Assembly (NCBI GenBank): GCA_963705885.1 | Contig: OY970120.1 | Span: 1,860,001-1,924,000 of the forward strand | Length of the DNA: 64,000 nt | DNA from: MFD01275-c22 sp963705885 | Lineage (GTDB): Bacteria; Actinomycetota; Actinomycetes; JACCUZ01 | Direction: 5' to 3' | Shown: one piece after another, positions 59,278-64,000 of the stretch | Layout: each line of letters begins with the position of its first letter | Position numbering within the stretch: the stretch's first letter is position 1 | Translations under genes and position numbers: made by a program | Notes under the pieces: generated by a model | The model's database searches: none | Seen by the model: only the letters and a program-made list of their open reading frames with translations | Told to the model about the DNA's origin: nothing

Positions 59278-61845
59278 TCAGAGCGTGACCGTGGCGCCGA
59301 GAGGCCCGTCCGACGTCTCGTACCGCAGCTCGGCGACGTGCCCGGCGGCGCGCACGTCCTCGCCCGCCAGGCGCACCCGGTCCAGGGCGTGCTCGGGGCC
59401 GGTGACCGTCGAGACGGCCACCTCGGTGCGCATCGAGGTCTTGGCCTCGGACTTGGCCTTGCGCACGGCGGCGAGCACGACCGAGGCGTCGGCGAGGACC
59501 ATCCCGTCGCCGTGGTGGCCCAGCTCGGCCACGGCATCGGCGACCGGCCAGTCGGCCCGGTGCACCGACCCCTCCTGCCACCAGGACCAGACCTCCTCGG
59601 TGACGAACGGCAGGACGGGCGCGAACAGCCGCAGCTGGACGGAGAGCGCGGCGGCGAGCGTCGCCTTCGCCGAGGCGGCCGCCTCCTCGCCGCGACCGCC
59701 GTAGGCCCGGTCCTTGACCAGCTCGAGGTAGTCGTCGCAGAAGGCCCAGAAGAAGGTCTCGGTGACCTCGAGTGCGCGGGTGTACTCGTAGGCGTCGAGC
59801 GCTTCGGTGGCCTCGCGCACCACGCCCGCCAGCGCGGCGAGCAGCGACCGGTCCAGCGGGTCGGTGACCGCGTGCGGGTCCTCGACGGCCCCGAGCGAGA
59901 GCGCGAACTTGCTGGCGTTGAGGATCTTGATCGCCAGGCGGCGGCCGATCTTCATCTGCGCCTCGTCGAAGGGGCTGTCCATCCCGGGGCGGGCGCCGGC
60001 CGCCCGCCACCGCACGGCGTCGGAGCCGTAGCGCTCCAGCACGTCGGTCGGGACCACGACGTTGCCCTTGGACTTGGACATCTTCTTGCGGTCGGGGTCG
60101 ACGACGAAGCCGGAGATCGCGGCGTTCGACCAGGGCACGGTGCCGTGCTCGTAGTGCGCCCGGACGACGGACGAGAACAGCCAGGTGCGGATGATCTCGT
60201 GTGCCTGCGGGCGCATGTCCATCGGGAACGTGCGGGCGAACAGGTCGGGGTCGCGCTCCCAGCCGCAGACGACCTGTGCCGAGAGCGACGAGGTCGCCCA
60301 GGTGTCCATGACGTCGGGGTCGGCGGTGAAGCCGCCCGGAACGTCGCGCTGGTCGTCGGTGAAGCCGGCCGGCGTCGCGGAGGCGGGGTCGACGGGCAGG
60401 TCGGCCTCGTCGGCCAGCACGGGCTCGTCGTGGCGCGGCTGGCCGTCGGCGTCCAGGCGGTACCAGACCGGGAAGGGCACGCCGAAGAACCGCTGGCGGC
60501 TGATCAGCCAGTCGCCCTGCAGGCCGTTCACCCAGTTCTCGTAGCGGTGGCGCATGAAGTCCGGCACCCAGGCGATCTCCCGCCCGCGCTCGACGAAGGT
60601 CCGGCGCAGCGACTCGTCACGGCCGCCGTTGCGGATGTACCACTGCCGGCTGGTGACGATCTCCAGCGGCTTGTCGCCGTTCTCGTAGAAGTTGGCCATC
60701 CGCTGGGTCGGCACCGGCTCGCCGTGCAGGTCGCCAGCGTCGCGGAGCCGGTCGACCATCGCGGCCCGCGCCGAGAAGGTCGTCTTGCCGGCCAGGTCGG
60801 CGTACGCCGCCGAGGCCTCCGGGTCGCCCAGCCACTCGGGTGTCTCCCGCAGCAGCCGGCCGTCTCGGCCCACCACCGACCGTGTCGGCAGGTCCAGCTC
60901 GCGCCACCACATCACGTCGGTCAGGTCGCCGAACGTGCAGCACATCGCGATGCCGGCGCCCTTGTCCGGCTCGGCCGCGGGATGCGCGAGCACCGGCACC
61001 TCGACCCCGAACAGCGGGGACCGCACCGTCGTGCCGAACAGGGGCCGGTAGCGCTCGTCGTCGGGGTGGGCGATGAGTGCCACGCAGGCAGGGACGAGCT
61101 CGGGTCGCGTCGTCTCGACCACGACCGGCCCGCCGGCGCCGTGGAACGCGACGCGGTGGAAGTGGCCCGGGTAGTCGCGGGCCTCGAGCTCGGCCTGGGC
61201 CACCGCGGTCTGGAACGTGACGTCCCACAGGCTCGGCGCCTCCTGCTGGTAGGCCTCGCCCCGGGCCAGGTTGCGCAGGAAGGCCCGCTGCGACGCCGCG
61301 ATCGACGCCTCGCCGATCGTCGTGTACTTCTGCGTCCAGTCGACCGAGAGGCCCACGGTGCGCCACAGGTCCTCGTACGCCTTCTCGACGTGCTCGGTCC
61401 AGGTCTCGCAGAGGTCGATGAAGTTGCGGCGCGAGATCGGCACCTGACGCTTGGCGTCCGGCTTCTCCGGGGGCGTGAAGTCGGGGTCGTAGGGCAGCGA
61501 CGGGTCGCACTTCACGCCGAAGTCGTGCTGGACCCGGCGCTCGGTCGGCAGGCCGTTGTCGTCCCAGCCCATGGGGTAGAAGACCTCGCGCCCGCGCATC
61601 CGCTGGTAGCGGGCGACGATGTCGGTGTGGGTGTAGGAGAAGACGTGCCCGACGTGCAGGGAGCCGCTCACGGTCGGCGGCGGGGTGTCGATGGAGAAGA
61701 CCTGCTCCCGGGTCCGCGTGCGGTCGAAGCGGTAGGTGCCCTGCTCCTCCCACACCGCGGTCCAGCGGGCCTCGAGCCCGTCGACGGTGGGCTTGTCCGG
61801 CACCTGTGCCCGGGCGGCCGCCGGCGCGGTCGTCTGCTGCTCCAT
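59278..61845 (-). CDS. valS: Valyl-tRNA synthetase
   Basis: 855 residues. The class I signature PPPTVSGSLHVGH (HIGH-type) lies near residue 45 and KKMSKSKGNVVVP (KMSKS) near 595. The large CP1 editing domain lies between, and the anticodon-binding domain is C-terminal. Charges tRNA-Val and edits mischarged Thr. ATG 61845 was chosen; the frame runs upstream to 62154 but that part is antisense to folC. The gene is divergent from folC across a palindrome-filled gap. The enzyme is of the shorter type without the C-terminal coiled coil of E. coli ValS. Confidence 0.96.
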   Translation of the reverse strand: MEQQTTAPAAARAQVPDKPTVDGLEARWTAVWEEQGTYRFDRTRTREQVFSIDTPPPTVSGSLHVGHVFSYTHTDIVARYQRMRGREVFYPMGWDDNGLPTERRVQHDFGVKCDPSLPYDPDFTPPEKPDAKRQVPISRRNFIDLCETWTEHVEKAYEDLWRTVGLSVDWTQKYTTIGEASIAASQRAFLRNLARGEAYQQEAPSLWDVTFQTAVAQAELEARDYPGHFHRVAFHGAGGPVVVETTRPELVPACVALIAHPDDERYRPLFGTTVRSPLFGVEVPVLAHPAAEPDKGAGIAMCCTFGDLTDVMWWRELDLPTRSVVGRDGRLLRETPEWLGDPEASAAYADLAGKTTFSARAAMVDRLRDAGDLHGEPVPTQRMANFYENGDKPLEIVTSRQWYIRNGGRDESLRRTFVERGREIAWVPDFMRHRYENWVNGLQGDWLISRQRFFGVPFPVWYRLDADGQPRHDEPVLADEADLPVDPASATPAGFTDDQRDVPGGFTADPDVMDTWATSSLSAQVVCGWERDPDLFARTFPMDMRPQAHEIIRTWLFSSVVRAHYEHGTVPWSNAAISGFVVDPDRKKMSKSKGNVVVPTDVLERYGSDAVRWRAAGARPGMDSPFDEAQMKIGRRLAIKILNASKFALSLGAVEDPHAVTDPLDRSLLAALAGVVREATEALDAYEYTRALEVTETFFWAFCDDYLELVKDRAYGGRGEEAAASAKATLAAALSVQLRLFAPVLPFVTEEVWSWWQEGSVHRADWPVADAVAELGHHGDGMVLADASVVLAAVRKAKSEAKTSMRTEVAVSTVTGPEHALDRVRLAGEDVRAAGHVAELRYETSDGPLGATVTL

Positions 61846-61885
61846 GACGCCGAATCCTACGGGCGCCCCGACCCCGCCCCCTCGG

Positions 61886-61979
61886 CGCAATCGACCACGT
61901 AAAGCATGCCGGTGATCGCTTCGGTAGGCGCAGACGCCTCCCGAGGCGATCGCACGCCTGCCGTACGTGGTCGATTGCG
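61886..61979. repeat. Large nested palindrome between valS and folC
   Basis: The outer arms are a perfect 16-bp inverted repeat (CGCAATCGACCACGTA at 61886-61901, complement at 61964-61979). Inside is a second 17-bp stem (61914-61930 with 61935-61951; one mismatch and one G-U) closed by a CAGA loop. The whole spans ~94 bp in a 164-bp divergent intergenic region, so it is not a simple terminator. It may be a REP/MITE-like element or a shared regulatory structure. Confidence 0.85.
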
Positions 61980-62009
61980 GGAGGGCGGGGGAGCCTAGAC
62001 TCGCCGGTC

Positions 62010-63368
62010 GTGACCGAGCAGCCCGACCTCCAGCGGCGCCTGGCCGAGGTCGAGCAGGCGGTCCTGGGACGCACTCCCGAGCACGACATCGTGCCGACGC
62101 TGGACCGGATCCGTGAGCTGCTCGACCTGCTGGGGTCCCCGCAGGACGCCGCACCGGTCATCCACGTCGCGGGCACCAACGGCAAGACCTCCACTGCGCG
62201 GATGATCGAAGCCCTGCTGCGCGAGTTCGGGCTGCGGACCGGACGGTTCACCAGCCCGCACCTGCACTCGGTGCGCGAGCGGATCAGCTTCGACGGCGCG
62301 CCGATCGACCCCGAACGGTTCGTCGCGACGTACGAGGACGTCGCGCCCTACCTCGACCTGGTCGACGCCCGCCACGAGGTGCGGCTGTCCTTCTTCGAGG
62401 TGCTCACCGCGATGGGCTACGCGGCGTTCGCCGACGCCCCGGTGGACGTCTCGGTCGTCGAGATCGGCATGGGCGGCTCCTGGGACGCGACCAACGTCGC
62501 CGACGCCAGGGTCGCCGTGGTCACCCCCATCGCGATCGACCACGTCCACTTCCTCGGCTCCAGCCTCGAGGAGATCGCGGCAGAGAAGGCCGGGGTCATC
62601 AAGCCAGGGTCGTACGGCGTGGTGGCCCAGCAGCCGCTGGCCGCTGCCGACGTGCTCATGCGGCGCTCGGTCGAGGTGGGGGCCATCGTCGCGCGTGAGG
62701 GCCTCGAGTTCGGCGTCCTCGCCCGACCGCTGGCGGTCGGCGGGCAGGTCCTGACGCTGCGCGGGCTGGTGGGGGAGTACGACGACGTTTTCCTGCCGCT
62801 GCTCGGCGCCCACCAGGCCCACAACGCGGCCACCGCCCTCGCAGCGGTCGAGGCCTTCCTGGGCGGCGCGCACGCCGAGCGCGGCCCACTCGACGTCGAC
62901 CTGGTCCGTGCTGCCTTCGCGGGGGTGACCTCGCCGGGACGGCTCGAGGTCGTCCGCAGCTCGCCGACCGTCGTGCTCGACGCGGCGCACAACCCGGCCG
63001 GTGCCGCGGCGACCGCCGAGGCCGTGCAGGAGTCCTTCGGCTTCACCCGCCTGGTGGGCGTGTTCGCGGCGATGGCCGACAAGGACGTCCGCGGGATGCT
63101 GGCGGCGCTCGAGCCGGTGCTCGCCGAGCTGGTGGTGACCCAGTCCGGCTCGGGGCGGGCGATGCCCGCCGACGAGCTCGGTGCAATCGCGGTCGAGATC
63201 TTCGGGGCCGACCGGGTCGAGGTCACGCCACGGCTCGACGACGCCATCGACTCGGCGGTCACCCTGGCCGAGGAGGAGGGGGACCTCGGGGGCTCCGGCG
63301 TCCTGGTGACCGGCTCGATCGTCACCGTCGCCGAGGCCCGCACACTGCTCGGGCTGGGCACGCGGTGA
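62010..63368 (+). CDS. folC: Bifunctional dihydrofolate / folylpolyglutamate synthase
   Basis: 452 residues. The Mur-ligase-like ATP loop GTNGKTSTARMIEA lies near residue 54, DHVHFLGSSLEEIAAEKAGVIK is the FolC signature, and the C-terminal domain has LDAAHNPAG. It adds Glu to dihydropteroate and to reduced folates. GTG start just after the palindromic intergenic region. The end overlaps the DUF4233 gene by 4 nt, the usual actinobacterial folC–DUF4233–ndk order. Confidence 0.95.
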   Translation: MTEQPDLQRRLAEVEQAVLGRTPEHDIVPTLDRIRELLDLLGSPQDAAPVIHVAGTNGKTSTARMIEALLREFGLRTGRFTSPHLHSVRERISFDGAPIDPERFVATYEDVAPYLDLVDARHEVRLSFFEVLTAMGYAAFADAPVDVSVVEIGMGGSWDATNVADARVAVVTPIAIDHVHFLGSSLEEIAAEKAGVIKPGSYGVVAQQPLAAADVLMRRSVEVGAIVAREGLEFGVLARPLAVGGQVLTLRGLVGEYDDVFLPLLGAHQAHNAATALAAVEAFLGGAHAERGPLDVDLVRAAFAGVTSPGRLEVVRSSPTVVLDAAHNPAGAAATAEAVQESFGFTRLVGVFAAMADKDVRGMLAALEPVLAELVVTQSGSGRAMPADELGAIAVEIFGADRVEVTPRLDDAIDSAVTLAEEEGDLGGSGVLVTGSIVTVAEARTLLGLGTR

Positions 63369-63718
63369 GGGGCATCGGGGCCGTGGTTCTGGTGTTCGAG
63401 GGCCTGGTGCTCTTCTTCGCCACCCTCGTGGCGGTCGAGCTCAGCGACGTCGACGACGCGACCCTGTGGTGGGTCGGTGGCGTGGCAGCCGTGGGATGCG
63501 TCGTCGCGGCGGCACTGGTCCGGCGACCGTGGGGCCTGTGGTCCGGCTCGGTGATGCAGGTCCTCGTCCTGGCGGCGGGAGTGGCCCTCGCCGTGCCCGC
63601 GATGCTCTTCCTGGCCGCGGTCTTCGCCGTCCTGTGGTTCCTCACCGTCCACCTCGGTCTCAAGCTCGAGCGGCTCCAGGCGGAGCGCCGGGCCCAGCGG
63701 CCGCCGCCCGGCACCTAG
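63365..63718 (+). CDS. DUF4233-family membrane protein
   Basis: 117 residues, GTG start overlapping the folC stop (GTGA). Four hydrophobic segments (residues ~5-25, 35-52, 60-76, 77-95) and a basic C-terminal tail. This small membrane protein is conserved between folC and ndk in many actinobacteria; its function is not known to me. ndk follows 19 nt downstream. Confidence 0.85.
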   Translation: MRGIGAVVLVFEGLVLFFATLVAVELSDVDDATLWWVGGVAAVGCVVAAALVRRPWGLWSGSVMQVLVLAAGVALAVPAMLFLAAVFAVLWFLTVHLGLKLERLQAERRAQRPPPGT

Positions 63719-63737
63719 GGAGGTAGGGTCGCCGCCC

Positions 63738-64000
63738 GTGAGCGAGCGCACCCTGGTTCTGGTCAAGCCCGACGCCGTCCGCCGCGGCCTGGTCGGGGAG
63801 GTGCTGACGCGCTTCGAGCGCAAGGGCCTGCAGATCGTGGCCATGGACCAGCGCCGCGTCGACGGGGAGCTGGCCGACCGCCACTACGCCGAGCACGTCG
63901 AGCGCGACTTCTACCCCCCGCTGCGGGAGTTCATCACGTCCGGGCCGCTGGTCGCGATGGTGCTCGAGGGCGACCAGGCGATCGCGGTCGTGCGGGCGCT
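63738..64000 (+). CDS. ndk: Nucleoside diphosphate kinase (N-terminal part, cut by window end)
   Basis: The first ~87 residues of an expected ~135-140. SERTLVLVKPDAVRRGLVGEV is the Ndk opening, with the conserved Lys contacting ATP phosphates; YAEHVERDFYPPL and FITSGPLVAMVLEG follow. The catalytic His lies beyond the window. Converts NDPs to NTPs. The GTG at 63738 sits after AGGTAGGG. Last gene of the folC operon. Confidence 0.95.
   Translation, partial: MSERTLVLVKPDAVRRGLVGEVLTRFERKGLQIVAMDQRRVDGELADRHYAEHVERDFYPPLREFITSGPLVAMVLEGDQAIAVVRA

Noticed and set aside
59338..61902. 854-codon plus-strand frame opposite valS
   Set aside because: ValS HIGH and KMSKS motifs lie on the minus strand; the opposite frame shows no family features.
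61846..62009. T-box leader for valS
   Set aside because: No T-box conserved sequence or specifier loop; the gap is instead an inverted-repeat structure.

Overview
GC-rich (about 70% or more), GTG-start-rich chromosomal DNA from an actinobacterium, most likely of the Nocardioidaceae (Nocardioides-like). This rests on gene content and order: folC–DUF4233–ndk, tig–clpP1–clpP2–clpX, an Eis-type acetyltransferase, a mycothiol-dependent nitroreductase homologue, EttA, two-domain FolC and paired FluC channels. No species can be assigned from the sequence alone. The window is almost fully coding. It holds about 63 protein genes (one truncated at each edge) and four tRNAs (His-GTG, Arg-TCT, Gly-TCC, Pro-TGG). 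There is no rRNA, CRISPR array, insertion sequence or prophage.

Region 1 (1-14.8 kb) has a sulfur and anion theme. It opens with the C-terminus of a probable molybdoenzyme and an Mrp-type Fe-S carrier ATPase. An ABC exporter pair and two small DUF202 membrane proteins follow. Next is a rhodanese–SulP–GntR run with overlapping or abutting genes, then a secreted alpha-carbonic anhydrase, a Nei-type DNA glycosylase, a cold shock protein and galM. The region ends with a tight sulfide:quinone oxidoreductase–TusE-like–DsrE2-like operon and a second SulP transporter. The simplest reading is sulfide/persulfide oxidation and sulfur trafficking plus anion transport.

Region 2 (14.8-31.6 kb) is mixed housekeeping and regulation. 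It holds a cytoplasmic-looking subtilisin-family peptidase with a small downstream protein that resembles a detached propeptide. It also has tRNA-His, oligoribonuclease, a large XRE/NB-ARC/TPR regulator, an SigE-type sigma factor, tRNA-Arg, a FluC–DUF190–FluC fluoride operon, two overlapping dynamin-like GTPase genes, an SSB paralogue, EttA, a DUF3500 protein, a thioesterase and a PAP2 phosphatase.

Region 3 (31.6-53.7 kb) holds an MMPL exporter, an alpha-glucosidase coupled to a truncated haemoglobin, OsmC, an MscS channel, prolyl oligopeptidase, an HNH protein, an amidase and MalQ. It also holds an AbiEi/nuclease-like gene between two copies of a ~58-bp inverted repeat, PepN, a nitroreductase, DUF429, RpiB, an Eis-like acetyltransferase with a small overlapping downstream gene, a SpoIIE-type phosphatase and tRNA-Gly.

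Region 4 (53.7-64 kb) is conserved core: tRNA-Pro, trigger factor, ClpP1, ClpP2 and ClpX (co-translational folding plus ClpXP proteolysis), a proline-rich single-pass membrane protein, ValS, and divergently FolC, DUF4233 and Ndk (cut by the window end). A large nested palindrome fills the valS/folC divergent intergenic region.

All function calls come from reading translated sequences and motifs by eye. No database search was run.
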